64,000 nt of DNA from Sphingobacterium detergens (lineage in GTDB: Bacteria; Bacteroidota; Bacteroidia; Sphingobacteriales; Sphingobacteriaceae). Position 1 is the stretch's first letter, and each line of letters opens with the position of its first letter. The position numbers were made by a program, and so were the translations under genes. The notes beneath the pieces are model-generated. The model searched no databases. It was not told the origin of the DNA and was given only the letters and a program-made list of their open reading frames with translations. Shown piece by piece: positions 1 to 8,101 of the stretch. The DNA lies in contig NZ_RAPY01000002.1 in NCBI RefSeq assembly GCF_003610355.1, positions 1 to 64,000 of the forward strand, given 5' to 3'.

Positions 1-23
1 AGGTGGGAGAGTAGGTCGGTGCC
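1..23 (+). rRNA. rrf: 5S rRNA, 3' end only (partial)
   Basis: The first bases match the 3' end of Bacteroidota 5S rRNA: the GGUGGGAGAGUAGG segment that forms part of helices IV/V, followed by the closing strand GUCGGUGCC. The rest of the rRNA operon lies upstream of the window. A T-run and a terminator hairpin follow at once. The assignment rests on recognising this short conserved tail, so the exact mature end is approximate. Confidence 0.8.
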
Positions 24-35
24 TTTTTTTACACG

Positions 36-70
36 GAAGCCCTTGCTGGAAACAGTCAAGGGCTTCTTTC
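36..70 (+). terminator. Rho-independent terminator of the rRNA operon
   Basis: A 10-bp stem GAAGCCCTTG/CAAGGGCTTC extends into an inner CTG/CAG pairing around a GAAA tetraloop and is followed by a T-rich tail. It lies directly behind the 5S 3' end, as expected at the end of an rRNA operon. Confidence 0.75.
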
Positions 71-515
71 GTTTACATACTTCCCAAAAGGTTCCAGAAG
101 GACAATGGCACCGCGATAAAGTCCACCGGGGTGACACTCGGAAAAGCGGCACAGATGTTCCGCAACCCTATTATCTGGTACAAAGCTGTATGGCTCTGGC
201 CCAAAAGCCACACTGGAATCCACTCCCAAAAGCCACACAAAAGACTCAGCTCAGGAATAGTACTATCTAGTACAAACCTATATAACTATGATCTAAGGTG
301 CTGCATTATACTTTCGTTTAGTGACTTTTCAAAAGGTATCCATTTAGATATTTTCCAACGAACAATGGCTCCGCTCCCGAAAGCTACACAGAGATAGGGC
401 TCTTAAAAGCTATACAGATGTTCCGCAACCGTACTATCCGGTAGAAATCTGCATGGCCATGATCGAAGGTGCTGCGTAATACTTTCGTTTATATACTTTC
501 CAGCAATCAATGGTT
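63..515 (+). repeat. Degenerate dispersed repeats downstream of the rRNA operon
   Basis: This stretch holds no convincing gene. It contains three imperfect copies of a module beginning CTTTCGTTTA, followed by an ATACTTTCC-like block and an AATGGC-like block (about 63-113, 309-375 and 480-515). A second module, ACAGATGTTCCGCAACC, occurs exactly at 151-167 and 414-430. A third, close to GATCTAAGGTGCTGC, occurs at about 290 and 461. Spacings differ between modules, so this looks like decayed, rearranged duplication and not a clean tandem array. Short ORFs here are likely non-coding. Confidence 0.6.
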
Positions 516-630
516 TGCAGCGGAAGTTTCGGTAAAAGTTTCATGCGCTACAGACTTTACTGTTTTTCCCTTTATACGATTAGCAATTCTACGAGATATT
601 AGCTAATTTAGTCATTACAGCAATGTATAT

Positions 631-1518
631 ATGATGAAAGTTAAACAGATATCCTTACTCAGTATTTTACTTGTATTTTTCCTTATCGGCAATAGTCTAA
701 AAGCGCAGGCACAGTCATTGGATGACGGTGTTTTGCGTATATTGGCTATTGGGAATAGCTTTTCGGAGGATGCGATTGAGCAGAATCTTTATGAATTAGC
801 CAAAGCGGGTAAGAAAAAGATCGTTGTCGGTAATCTTTATATTGGTGGCGCCCCATTAAGCTTACATGTAAGTAATGCGAAAGGAGATAAACCGGCTTAT
901 CGCTACCGGAAGATCAATCTGGACGGTCGGATGTCAGAACGAGCAAACCAACGACTTTCTGAGGCTTTGGTGGATGAAGCTTGGGATTACATCAGTTTCC
1001 AGCAGGCGAGCCCTCTGTCGGGAGATTACGATTCCTATGCCAAGGATTTACCACTTTTGTATGATTATGTCACAAAGCATGTAAGCTATCCCGAGACAAA
1101 ATATATCTTGCATCAAACATGGGCTTATCAAAATGGTTCGCCCCATGAAGGCTTTGTCCGCTATAACCGTAATCAGAATACGATGTACACGGCTATTGTA
1201 AACACTTCTCAGGAAGTTTTTAATTGGGGTAATTTTGATGTATTGGTGCCCTCGGGTACAGCTATACAAAATGCACGGTCAAGCTATTTAGGCGATCAAT
1301 TCACACGGGATGGTTATCATCTTAATCTGGATTATGGACGTTTTGTCGCAGCCTGTGCCTGGTATGAGGCACTATTTAAAGAAAGTGTTGTCAGTAATGC
1401 ATTTTTGCCACTTAAAGTGACCTATATTGAAGGGCAGATAGCAAGGGAGGCCGCACATCAAGCGGTGGAGTCTCCTTATGAGGTCACTGTATTGAAGGAT
1501 TTTCAATTAATGAAATAA
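631..1518 (+). CDS. DUF4886 family secreted protein (SGNH-hydrolase-like)
   Basis: A 295-residue exported protein of the DUF4886 family, which adopts an SGNH/GDSL-like fold. Residues 1-28 form a signal peptide (basic start, hydrophobic core, AQA cleavage site). The mature part opens with ILAIGNSFSEDA, whose GNS-F-S resembles block I of SGNH hydrolases. The region near the end with RDGYHLN and a tyrosine/glycine-rich segment resembles the block V His. In Bacteroidota such proteins often sit with polysaccharide or sulfatase genes, so an esterase acting on carbohydrate or peptide substrates is possible, but no substrate is known. It is followed after 9 nt by a DinB-fold gene on the same strand, probably co-transcribed. 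Two adjacent ATGs (631 and 634) could serve as start. Confidence 0.8.
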   Translation: MMKVKQISLLSILLVFFLIGNSLKAQAQSLDDGVLRILAIGNSFSEDAIEQNLYELAKAGKKKIVVGNLYIGGAPLSLHVSNAKGDKPAYRYRKINLDGRMSERANQRLSEALVDEAWDYISFQQASPLSGDYDSYAKDLPLLYDYVTKHVSYPETKYILHQTWAYQNGSPHEGFVRYNRNQNTMYTAIVNTSQEVFNWGNFDVLVPSGTAIQNARSSYLGDQFTRDGYHLNLDYGRFVAACAWYEALFKESVVSNAFLPLKVTYIEGQIAREAAHQAVESPYEVTVLKDFQLMK

Positions 1519-1527
1519 TATATTTAT

Positions 1528-2031
1528 ATGAGTATCAAAAAAAGCTATTTGATCGAATTGGATCACGAAACAAAAAACACCAAGCGTATTTTGGATCGGA
1601 TACCAGATGAAAAACTGGATTGGCGCCCGCATGAAAAATCGATGAGTCTAGGAGAGCTCGCGGCCCATGTTGTGGAGTTGCATAGTTGGGTGTCCAAAGC
1701 GATACCAAAGGATGCATTTGATTTTAAGGTAGATTATCATCCACTGAAAGTATCTTCGGTAGAAGAACTGAAATTGATTCTTTCCGAAGGGTTGGAAACC
1801 AACAAGACTACCATAGAAAATATAGCGGAAGAAGACTGGTTTAAGGACTGGGTATTAAAATCTGGAGATTATGAAATAGCACGGCTACCACGCGCTGGCG
1901 CGATACGTTTTATTGTTAACAACCATATTGTCCACCACCGTGGACAACTGACTGTATATTTGCGGTTACTTGGCATTCCGGTACCCGGTTTATATGGGCC
2001 TTCGGCAGATGAACCGATGCCCAGCATGTAA
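1528..2031 (+). CDS. DinB/DfsB-like four-helix-bundle protein
   Basis: A 167-residue protein of the DinB-like superfamily of metal-binding four-helix bundles. The two expected histidine sites are visible: LAAHVVELHSW near residue 45 and NHIVHHRGQL near residue 135. Members include thiol S-transferases such as bacillithiol and mycothiol transferases, and damage-inducible proteins of unknown role, so a GST-like detoxification activity is inferred only. There is no signal peptide, so it is cytosolic although it follows an exported protein by 9 nt. A strong two-way terminator follows. A second DinB-fold gene lies at 8839-9336. Confidence 0.85.
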   Translation: MSIKKSYLIELDHETKNTKRILDRIPDEKLDWRPHEKSMSLGELAAHVVELHSWVSKAIPKDAFDFKVDYHPLKVSSVEELKLILSEGLETNKTTIENIAEEDWFKDWVLKSGDYEIARLPRAGAIRFIVNNHIVHHRGQLTVYLRLLGIPVPGLYGPSADEPMPSM

Positions 2032-2067
2032 TATCATTTTGGATATAATATAGAAAAGCAGATATAA

Positions 2068-2100
2068 AAATAAAGGGGATCAATTTGATCCCCTTTATTT
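2068..2100. terminator. Bidirectional terminator between DinB gene and sucD
   Basis: A near-perfect 14-bp hairpin with core AGGGGATC/GATCCCCT and A/T-rich flanks, giving a U-run on either strand. It lies between the 3' ends of the rightward DinB gene and the leftward sucD. Confidence 0.85.
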
Positions 2101-2120
2101 TTATATGCTTGATTGCCTAG

Positions 2121-2993
2121 TTATTTAGCCAATTCTTCTGCGATTGCTTTTCCGATTTCAGCTGGAGATTCAACTACACGGATACCACACTCACGCATGA
2201 TTTTCATTTTTGCAGCAGCAGTATCATCAGCACCACCAACGATTGCACCAGCATGGCCCATACGACGTCCCGGAGGCGCTGTTTGACCAGCGATAAATCC
2301 TACAACAGGTTTAGTACCGTGTTCTTTGATCCAACGTGCAGCTTCAGCTTCCATTCCACCACCGATCTCACCGATCATGATGATAGCTTCAGTTTCTGGG
2401 TCGTTCATTAATAATTCAACAGCTTCTTTAGTTGTTGTACCGATGATAGGGTCACCACCGATTCCGATAGCTGTTGTGATTCCTAATCCAGCTTTTACAG
2501 TTTGATCTACTGCTTCATAAGTTAAAGTTCCTGATTTAGAAACGACACCTACGTTACCTTTTTTGAAGATAAATCCTGGCATAATACCGATTTTAGCTTC
2601 ACCTGCAGTGATGATACCAGGGCAGTTAGGACCGATCAAACGAGATTTTTTGTCGCTTAGGTAAGATTTTACCTGGATCATGTCTTTTGTAGGGATACCC
2701 TCAGTAATACATACAATCACTTCGATACCAGCAGCGGCAGCTTCCATGATTGCATCTGCAGCAAATGCTGGAGGTACGAAGATAATAGAAACATTAGCTC
2801 CTGTAGCGTCTACTGCATCTTGAACAGTGTTGAATACAGGACGGTCTAAGTGTTGTTGACCACCTTTACCAGGAGTCACACCACCAACTACATTTGTTCC
2901 GTACTCAATCATTTGAGTCGCATGGTAAGTACCTTCGTTTCCAGTGAAACCTTGAACGATTACTTTTGAATCTTTATTAACTAATACACTCAT
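2121..2993 (-). CDS. sucD: Succinate--CoA ligase (ADP-forming), alpha subunit
   Basis: SucD, the alpha subunit of succinyl-CoA synthetase, which makes succinyl phosphate and transfers phosphate through an active-site histidine in the TCA cycle. The CoA-binding Rossmann domain begins with GFTGNEGT. The GPNCPGI loop is near residue 121, and the phosphohistidine motif GHAGAI places the active histidine at about residue 247. I start at the ATG at 2993 (290 residues, the usual length). It is preceded by a purine-rich AAAGAAGA, whereas an upstream in-frame Met at 3017 would overlap a TAnnTTTG -7 box. No sucC is in view, so the beta subunit is encoded elsewhere, as is common in Bacteroidota. Confidence 0.97.
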   Translation of the reverse strand: MSVLVNKDSKVIVQGFTGNEGTYHATQMIEYGTNVVGGVTPGKGGQQHLDRPVFNTVQDAVDATGANVSIIFVPPAFAADAIMEAAAAGIEVIVCITEGIPTKDMIQVKSYLSDKKSRLIGPNCPGIITAGEAKIGIMPGFIFKKGNVGVVSKSGTLTYEAVDQTVKAGLGITTAIGIGGDPIIGTTTKEAVELLMNDPETEAIIMIGEIGGGMEAEAARWIKEHGTKPVVGFIAGQTAPPGRRMGHAGAIVGGADDTAAAKMKIMRECGIRVVESPAEIGKAIAEELAK

Positions 2994-3014
2994 TTCTTCT
3001 TTAAATTTTGCACA

Positions 3015-3022
3015 CAAATCTA
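3015..3022 (-). promoter_or_regulatory. Bacteroidota -7 box for sucD
   Basis: On the minus strand this reads TAGATTTG, an exact TAnnTTTG match, 21 nt before the chosen sucD start. The nearest upstream TTG lies at 24-bp spacing, longer than ideal. Confidence 0.5.
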
Positions 3023-3083
3023 CTATTTTGCTTTCTAAAATGGAAGCAATGTGGATAGGAATATGACCTTTATTGATAAATTT

Positions 3084-3617
3084 TTAGTTCAGATTGCGTT
3101 TTTGGATAAAATCCCAAAGGATAATGCCAATTGCGACAGATACGTTAAGTGAATGCTTGGTGCCATATTGGGGAATTTCGATACAAGTATCGATTTTTTC
3201 CATGACTTCTTCATCAACACCATTGACCTCATTTCCAAAAATTAATGCATACTTTTTATCCGACTTTGGCTCAAATTGATGTAACATGACACTATCATCT
3301 GCTTGTTCAACGGCAATGATGGTATAACCTTCTGCTTTTAGCTGATCTACGACGTCAGTAGTATCTTTATGGTATTCCCAAGAGACGGATTGTGTAGCAC
3401 CTAAAGCTGTTTTTTCGATTTCCCGATGTGGAGGGGTGCCGGTAATGCCACATAAATATATTTTTTCAATAGCAAATCCGTCTGCGGTACGGAAGGCCGA
3501 GCCGACATTGTGCATACTGCGAACATTGTCCAAAACGATTGCGATAGGCGTTTTTTCTTGTTTTTTAAACGATTCAACATCTGTACGTTGAAGTTCATCC
3601 ATCGATAATTTTTGCAT
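3084..3617 (-). CDS. SpoU/TrmH-family RNA 2'-O-methyltransferase
   Basis: A 177-residue single-domain SPOUT methyltransferase. The three SpoU motifs are visible: motif 1 LDNVRSMHNVGSAFRTA (Asn and Arg for catalysis), motif 2 ALIFGNEVNGVDEEV, and motif 3 IEIPQYGTKHSLNVSVA, which forms the AdoMet-binding knot. It lacks the N-terminal substrate-binding domain of longer rRNA enzymes, so it is closest to minimal TrmH/TrmL-like enzymes that modify tRNA. The exact target nucleotide cannot be read from sequence. A -7 box sits only a few bases upstream, so the mRNA is either nearly leaderless or starts at the internal Met at 3602. Confidence 0.92.
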   Translation of the reverse strand: MQKLSMDELQRTDVESFKKQEKTPIAIVLDNVRSMHNVGSAFRTADGFAIEKIYLCGITGTPPHREIEKTALGATQSVSWEYHKDTTDVVDQLKAEGYTIIAVEQADDSVMLHQFEPKSDKKYALIFGNEVNGVDEEVMEKIDTCIEIPQYGTKHSLNVSVAIGIILWDFIQKRNLN

Positions 3618-3621
3618 GTCG

Positions 3622-3629
3622 CAAATATA
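3622..3629 (-). promoter_or_regulatory. Possible -7 box close to the methyltransferase start
   Basis: On the minus strand this reads TATATTTG, matching TAnnTTTG. It lies 5 nt before the annotated ATG, which implies a leaderless transcript or use of the next Met codon. Confidence 0.4.
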
Positions 3630-3653
3630 CTAAACCTAAAAAACAAAATAGAT

Positions 3654-3684
3654 TTTGAATATTGAAAATAAGGTGTTATTTTTG
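3654..3684 (+). promoter_or_regulatory. rpsT promoter, TTTG-N19-TAnnTTTG
   Basis: TTTG at 3654-3657 and TATTTTTG at 3677-3684 are separated by 19 bp, the canonical primary-sigma promoter of Bacteroidota. It lies 47 nt upstream of rpsT. Confidence 0.75.
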
Positions 3685-3730
3685 CAGTCCGAATTACAAG
3701 AAAAAATTGAATAAAAATTAGCTAAAAAAA

Positions 3731-3985
3731 ATGGCAAATCATAAATCAGCGATCAAAAGAATTAGAGCAAACGCTACTAAACGTTTAAGAAACCGTTACC
3801 AAGCAAAAACAACGCGTAACGCAATCAAAAAATTACGTCATACAACTTCTGCAGAAGAAGCAAAAACATTGTTACCACGCGTAATTTCTATGCTTGATCG
3901 TTTGGCAAAGAAAAATGTGATCCACAAGAAAAAAGCTTCTAACAACAAATCTAAGTTAACTAAATTCGTTAACGGTTTAGCGTAA
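3731..3985 (+). CDS. rpsT: 30S ribosomal protein S20
   Basis: An 84-residue, strongly basic protein starting [21 protein letters not shown], the typical S20 N-terminus. S20 binds 16S rRNA early in assembly of the small subunit. The length and the [18 protein letters not shown] tail agree with the family. It is transcribed alone, between a clear promoter (3654-3684) and a terminator (4005-4033). Confidence 0.98.
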   Translation: MANHKSAIKRIRANATKRLRNRYQAKTTRNAIKKLRHTTSAEEAKTLLPRVISMLDRLAKKNVIHKKKASNNKSKLTKFVNGLA

Positions 3986-4004
3986 GCTTTCTGTATAGAT
4001 ATTG

Positions 4005-4033
4005 AGGGGTACAGCTCGCTGTATCCCTTTTCT
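4005..4033 (+). terminator. rpsT terminator
   Basis: A 10-bp stem (AGGGGTACAG/CTGTATCCCT with one G-U pair) followed by a T-rich stretch, 20 nt after the rpsT stop. Confidence 0.7.
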
Positions 4034-4074
4034 TTATGTTATATACTTTGGATTTCTCTTTCCAAGCGAATAGT

Positions 4075-4110
4075 AATAAAAAAAGCATCAATAGTGATGC
4101 TTTTTTTATT
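4075..4110. terminator. Bidirectional terminator
   Basis: Hairpin AGCATCA/TGATGCT with loop ATAG and long A/T-rich arms giving U-runs in both directions. It separates rpsT from the leftward DUF1080 gene. Confidence 0.8.
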
Positions 4111-4127
4111 TTATTAGTGATAGATGA

Positions 4128-4979
4128 TTATTGCTTTAAATTAGGCAATAACTCTGCAATGACTTTTTTCAACTTATTGGGATCTTTCATATAAGGTTCC
4201 AGGTCATATAGCTCCACTTTTTTGAAGTCGATCGGATGACTTTCACTCTGCAGCGAAATACTCCCTTTCTTCAATAGTTGGCCATCTTTTTTTACAGCAG
4301 GATCAAAGGCTGTAACATTGCCGCCACCGATTTGAGGTTTAGTGTATTGCATTACCACTTTGTCCTCAAGGATATGTTGTACAAGTGAATCTCCCAATAC
4401 CAGAAAATCTGCTGTTACCCATTGGTCACCAGCATAGGTTTTGGATGTAGAGCTGATACAATGTGGAGTAAATAATTTGTTATCGATGACAACATTTGTT
4501 CCTGGTGTACAGAGATTGCTCGTTGTACGTTCGTCCTTACCATTGCCACCTAGGAGTTGTCCTTCGATGGATATTGGGAAATCTTGATCTACACCCATTG
4601 TTTTTGGATCCTGTCCATGCAACATGGCACCGCTATTGCGCCAAGCCCAACCTTCACCACCTGGTGCCTGTTCGCCTACAAAACGATAGGTGACACGTAA
4701 TAAATAAGCTGAAAATTCTTTATTAAAGAACAAATGGCCGTATTGAAAATTGAAGTTATCGTAACCATCGTATCTGACTTTCAATAAACCATCTTCGACA
4801 CGGAATGTGTTTTTATAGTTATCTCCAACCTTGTGGTTTCGGATTTTTGGGGTCCAGTTTTTTAAATCTTTCCCATTGAACAATTGAATGGGTTTGGGTT
4901 TTTTGTCTTGAGAATTGCCAAATACGGAAGTGCTGAGTAATAAAATTCCAGCACCATAGATAATATGTTTGAATTTCAT
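4128..4979 (-). CDS. DUF1080 (3-keto-disaccharide hydrolase family) secreted protein
   Basis: A 283-residue exported protein of the DUF1080 family, a concanavalin-like beta-sandwich. Residues 1-22 form a signal peptide. The family signature LFNGKDLKNW is at about residue 34, and GEGWAWRNSGAMLHG lies mid-protein. Characterised relatives hydrolyse 3-keto-glycosides, so a periplasmic role in 3-keto sugar metabolism is plausible here; no dehydrogenase partner lies nearby. It sits 39 nt behind the AraC-type regulator on the same strand, and the gap carries two palindromes, suggesting local control by that regulator. Confidence 0.85.
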   Translation of the reverse strand: MKFKHIIYGAGILLLSTSVFGNSQDKKPKPIQLFNGKDLKNWTPKIRNHKVGDNYKNTFRVEDGLLKVRYDGYDNFNFQYGHLFFNKEFSAYLLRVTYRFVGEQAPGGEGWAWRNSGAMLHGQDPKTMGVDQDFPISIEGQLLGGNGKDERTTSNLCTPGTNVVIDNKLFTPHCISSTSKTYAGDQWVTADFLVLGDSLVQHILEDKVVMQYTKPQIGGGNVTAFDPAVKKDGQLLKKGSISLQSESHPIDFKKVELYDLEPYMKDPNKLKKVIAELLPNLKQ

Positions 4980-5009
4980 CCTGAATTAGGTTTATTGACC
5001 TAAATTAGG
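4980..5009. promoter_or_regulatory. Two palindromic operator-like boxes before the DUF1080 gene
   Basis: CCTGAATTAGG (4980-4990) and CCTAAATTAGG (4999-5009) are 11-bp near-palindromes with 19-bp period. They fill the short gap between the AraC-type regulator and the DUF1080 start. They could bind a dimeric regulator or act in the mRNA leader. Confidence 0.4.
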
Positions 5010-5018
5010 GAAACATTT

Positions 5019-5852
5019 TTAAATAAGCAATTCTTTTTGTTTGACATACTCACTGGGGCGAATACCTACGACTTTATTAAATGTATTACTAAATGTGGGC
5101 AAGCTGTTATATCCAACTTTCAAAGCCACTTCATTGACACTTAGTTTTTCATCCAATAACAACTTGAGTGCAGTCAACATTCTCAGGATGGTATAGTATT
5201 GGATAAATGACATATTCAATTCCTTCTGAAAGAGTCTCGCCAATGTACGTTCGCTGATATTAAAGAGGCTTGCAAGTTTTTTGAAGCTTACATTTTCTTC
5301 GATATTCTCTTCCAGATAAGTAACGATATCTTTTAATTTTGGATGGCTTGGATAAGGCAATGCCAAGGGAAGTTCGTGTAGCGATAATTCAGGGAGAATA
5401 AGTTTAAATGCCGTAGCTAAGCTATATTTAGGTTCTTCAACAGGGAATATATTACCATTCCAACGATTGGTAAACATGATCAATTCAATCAGTAGATCGT
5501 TTACTGGGTAGATGCCCATTTTGCTGTAGAATGCGGTATCATTATTCGTTTTTGGAAAATAGAGATTACGCATCACTACCTCAGGAGTACTTGGATGAAT
5601 ACTATGCTTTACACCAGCGGGAATCCATAGATAATGTCGGGCCGGCAGAAAATATGATTTTTCATCTGTTTTTATAAAGACGACTCCACCCTCTGTATAT
5701 AAAAATTGATCCTTTTCATGACAATGCTCAGTGATATGATTTTCAGCTATGATGGCGTGATGGCAATAGATGCTATCTTGAAATGAATCAACCTCCGTCA
5801 TATAGTAGCGGTTGACATATTTTGAATCGCTCGTTGTATCTTTTATGTTCAT
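5019..5852 (-). CDS. AraC-family transcriptional regulator with cupin sensor domain
   Basis: A 277-residue regulator. Residues about 25-110 form a cupin-like effector domain (HHAIIAENHITEHCHEKDQF, then PAGVKHSIHP). Residues about 170-275 form the double helix-turn-helix AraC domain (KLASLFNISERTLARLFQKE and VNEVALKVGYNSLPTFSNTF, ending GIRPSEY). The ligand is unknown. It is the first gene of a leftward pair with the DUF1080 gene, and a TAnnTTTG box lies just upstream. It is also divergent from the CoA-transferase, so either could be its target. Confidence 0.92.
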   Translation of the reverse strand: MNIKDTTSDSKYVNRYYMTEVDSFQDSIYCHHAIIAENHITEHCHEKDQFLYTEGGVVFIKTDEKSYFLPARHYLWIPAGVKHSIHPSTPEVVMRNLYFPKTNNDTAFYSKMGIYPVNDLLIELIMFTNRWNGNIFPVEEPKYSLATAFKLILPELSLHELPLALPYPSHPKLKDIVTYLEENIEENVSFKKLASLFNISERTLARLFQKELNMSFIQYYTILRMLTALKLLLDEKLSVNEVALKVGYNSLPTFSNTFNKVVGIRPSEYVKQKELLI

Positions 5853-5874
5853 TTTTTCCTATAAAACTACGCTG

Positions 5875-5882
5875 CAAAGGTA
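5875..5882 (-). promoter_or_regulatory. -7 box for the AraC-type regulator
   Basis: On the minus strand this reads TACCTTTG (TAnnTTTG), 22 nt before the start codon. No clear -33 TTG was found. Confidence 0.45.
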
Positions 5883-6286
5883 AGACTTTTTTACTAGACC
5901 TGACCTTCTTACTGTTAAAGTGAGTGTATGCTTACAATAAAATTGCAATTAAATAGCTAGAGAGTTAGTATTTACTTACTTGGTTTTAAATTGATTTTTT
6001 TTAATTCGTTGAAAGCTAGGTTGATATGAATTATATTTCTGTTTTTATAAAAATAACTGGAAATATATTTTTATTTATTTCACTGAACAGCAGTGTATTA
6101 CGGTTGTTTCGTCTCCATTGAATAATTTTGTGTCGAATGGTAATAAATTCACTGTATAAAAAAACGTTAAAATTGTTTGTTTAAGAAATGTTCACTGACG
6201 TTTAATATCTTTTAAAATAGCGGATATAAATAGGTTTCAATTTCTTAAGTTTACATGAATAGCATACAAAATAAAATTATAAGGAT
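5883..6286. other. AT-rich intergenic region between regulator and CoA-transferase
   Basis: About 400 bp without a plausible gene on either strand. A TAATTTTG box at 6123-6130 could be a -7 element for the CoA-transferase, but the nearest TTG is only 16 bp upstream. I see no strong hairpin. Confidence 0.5.
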
Positions 6287-7780
6287 ATGGCTTACGAAAG
6301 GATAAAAATTCAGAGCTTACACGATAAGGTTATTACAGCTGTCGAAGCTGCGAAATTATTTCAGGATGGTATGGTCGTCGGGTCGAGTGGTTTTACAAAG
6401 GCAGGCGATAGTAAAGTCGTATTACCAGCATTGGCAGATCGGGCCAAAGAAGATCCTTTGAAAATAACGTTGATTACAGGGGCTTCTTTAGGTCATGGTA
6501 CAGACGGAAAACTGGCAGAAGCCGGAGCGCTATCCAAACGCATGCCTTTTCAAGTGGATCGTACCCTTCGCAATAAGATCAATGCTGGAGATGTTCTTTT
6601 TATAGATCAGCATTTAAGTGAGACTGCAGAGCTGTTACACAATAAAAATCTGCCACAGGTCGATATTGCCGTTTTGGAAGTTGCCGCGATCGAATCCGAT
6701 GGTAGTATCGTTCCAACGACTTCGGTCGGTAACTCCGCTACTTTTGCCGCATTGGCTAAACAGGTTATTTTGGAAGTCAATACCGCTATACCGACCACGA
6801 TTAAAGGGATACATGATATTTATCAGGCAGAAGATTATCCACGTCGTAATGTAATTCCTATTGTAGCGCCCGAAAATAAAATCGGTCGAAAAACAATTCC
6901 ATTGGATCCCAGCAAGATCGTGGGTATCGTATTTACCAATGAGCTTGACAGTCCAGCAGATATTGCTGAGCCAGACGCCAAAACAACAGCAATAGCGAAA
7001 CATATATTGGCGTTTTTTGAAAATGAAGTTGAATTGGGACATCTATCCGAAAGCTTGATGCCATTGCAGGCTGGGATCGGAAAAGTAGCCAATGCAGTAC
7101 TTACAGGCTTTATACATAGTAAATTCCATAATTTAACAATGTTTTCTGAGGTATTGCAAGATAGTACATTTGATTTAATCGATGCTGGTAAGCTGGATTT
7201 TGCGTCAGCTTCTTCCATTACCGTATCAGAGGAATGTTACTCACGCGTATTTGATCATTTGGACAAATACCGTGACAAGATTGTACTCCGTCCTCAGAAT
7301 ATTTCAAATACACCGGGCTTAATCAAGCGCTTGGGTATTATTGCGATCAATACAGCAATTGAATTTGATATTTATGGGAATGTAAATTCGACACATACTT
7401 CGGGTACCAATATTATGAATGGTATTGGTGGATCAGGAGATTTCGCGCGAAATGCTTACTTAAGCATCTTCGTCACGCAAGCGGCTTCTAAGGGCGATGT
7501 CATTTCCCATATCGTTCCAATGGTGTCCCATGTGGATCATACAGAGCATGATGTTGATATTTTAGTGACAGATTATGGTTTGGCCGATTTACGTGGTTTG
7601 GCGCCGAGGGAACGCGCAAAAGTTATTATTGAAAATTGTGTACACCCTGACTTCAAAGCGCAACTATTGGATTATTACAATCGTGCCTGTGAAAGGGGAG
7701 GGCATACGCCACATTTATTGGAGGAAGCATTCAGTTGGCATATCAACTTAAGAGAAAAAGGAACCATGAAGAAAGACTAG
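6287..7780 (+). CDS. Succinate CoA-transferase (acetyl-CoA hydrolase/transferase family)
   Basis: A 497-residue class I CoA-transferase of the succinate:acetate type (AarC/ScpC/Cat1 group). It exchanges CoA between short-chain acids such as succinate and acetate or propionate. The catalytic glutamate is expected in MFSEVLQDS at residue 288, the equivalent of the AarC active-site Glu. The glycine-rich oxyanion segments GIGKVANAVLTGF and GIGGSGDFARNAY are present, and the length is typical. Together with SucD at 2.1-3.0 kb it fits succinyl-CoA use in the TCA or succinate-propionate branch, though no operon link exists. An ATAAGGAT purine tract precedes the start. A 19-bp terminator hairpin follows. 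Confidence 0.93.
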   Translation: MAYERIKIQSLHDKVITAVEAAKLFQDGMVVGSSGFTKAGDSKVVLPALADRAKEDPLKITLITGASLGHGTDGKLAEAGALSKRMPFQVDRTLRNKINAGDVLFIDQHLSETAELLHNKNLPQVDIAVLEVAAIESDGSIVPTTSVGNSATFAALAKQVILEVNTAIPTTIKGIHDIYQAEDYPRRNVIPIVAPENKIGRKTIPLDPSKIVGIVFTNELDSPADIAEPDAKTTAIAKHILAFFENEVELGHLSESLMPLQAGIGKVANAVLTGFIHSKFHNLTMFSEVLQDSTFDLIDAGKLDFASASSITVSEECYSRVFDHLDKYRDKIVLRPQNISNTPGLIKRLGIIAINTAIEFDIYGNVNSTHTSGTNIMNGIGGSGDFARNAYLSIFVTQAASKGDVISHIVPMVSHVDHTEHDVDILVTDYGLADLRGLAPRERAKVIIENCVHPDFKAQLLDYYNRACERGGHTPHLLEEAFSWHINLREKGTMKKD

Positions 7781-7799
7781 CCGCACATATTGCTGCAGG

Positions 7800-7850
7800 T
7801 TATAAAAGAATAGGGCTAGCTGAATCCTCAGTAGCCCTATTCTTTTATAA
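7800..7850. terminator. Strong bidirectional terminator
   Basis: A perfect 19-bp inverted repeat (arms 7800-7818 and 7832-7850, core GAATAGGGCTA) around a 13-nt loop, with A/T-rich outer arms. It begins 20 nt after the CoA-transferase stop. Confidence 0.88.
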
Positions 7851-7886
7851 TTTGGTACATATCCTCCCGAGGGCATTTCAAATATT

Positions 7887-8045
7887 CTACTCCTTAGGAT
7901 GCTGTTTTAGTTTTCCAACAGTATTACTAATAAAATCATTATTCCGCTTACTGTCTCGTTCTAAACCTTCGATTCCCAATAGCGAGGCAGTTTCGAGGGA
8001 GACCCATCTTACCTTTTGCGAGCTTTTTTCAAAAATAAGCGTAGT
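7887..8045 (-). pseudogene. Possible decayed coding remnant
   Basis: On the minus strand an open stretch of about 50 codons without a usable start reads like protein (charged and hydrophobic mix ending KLKQHPKE, TAG stop at 7887-7889). A one-base shift in a T-run near 8040 would join it to another open frame containing TIKSYYAYF. This suggests a small frameshifted gene downstream of the AlkD-like gene. I recognise no family. The rightward ORF across 7735-8133 runs through the terminator and is unlikely. Confidence 0.25.
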
Positions 8046-8101
8046 AGCTCTTTATGGTATCTGTATGTGTTTGCCTATCTGTGAGACTTTCTCGGCGTTA
8101 T

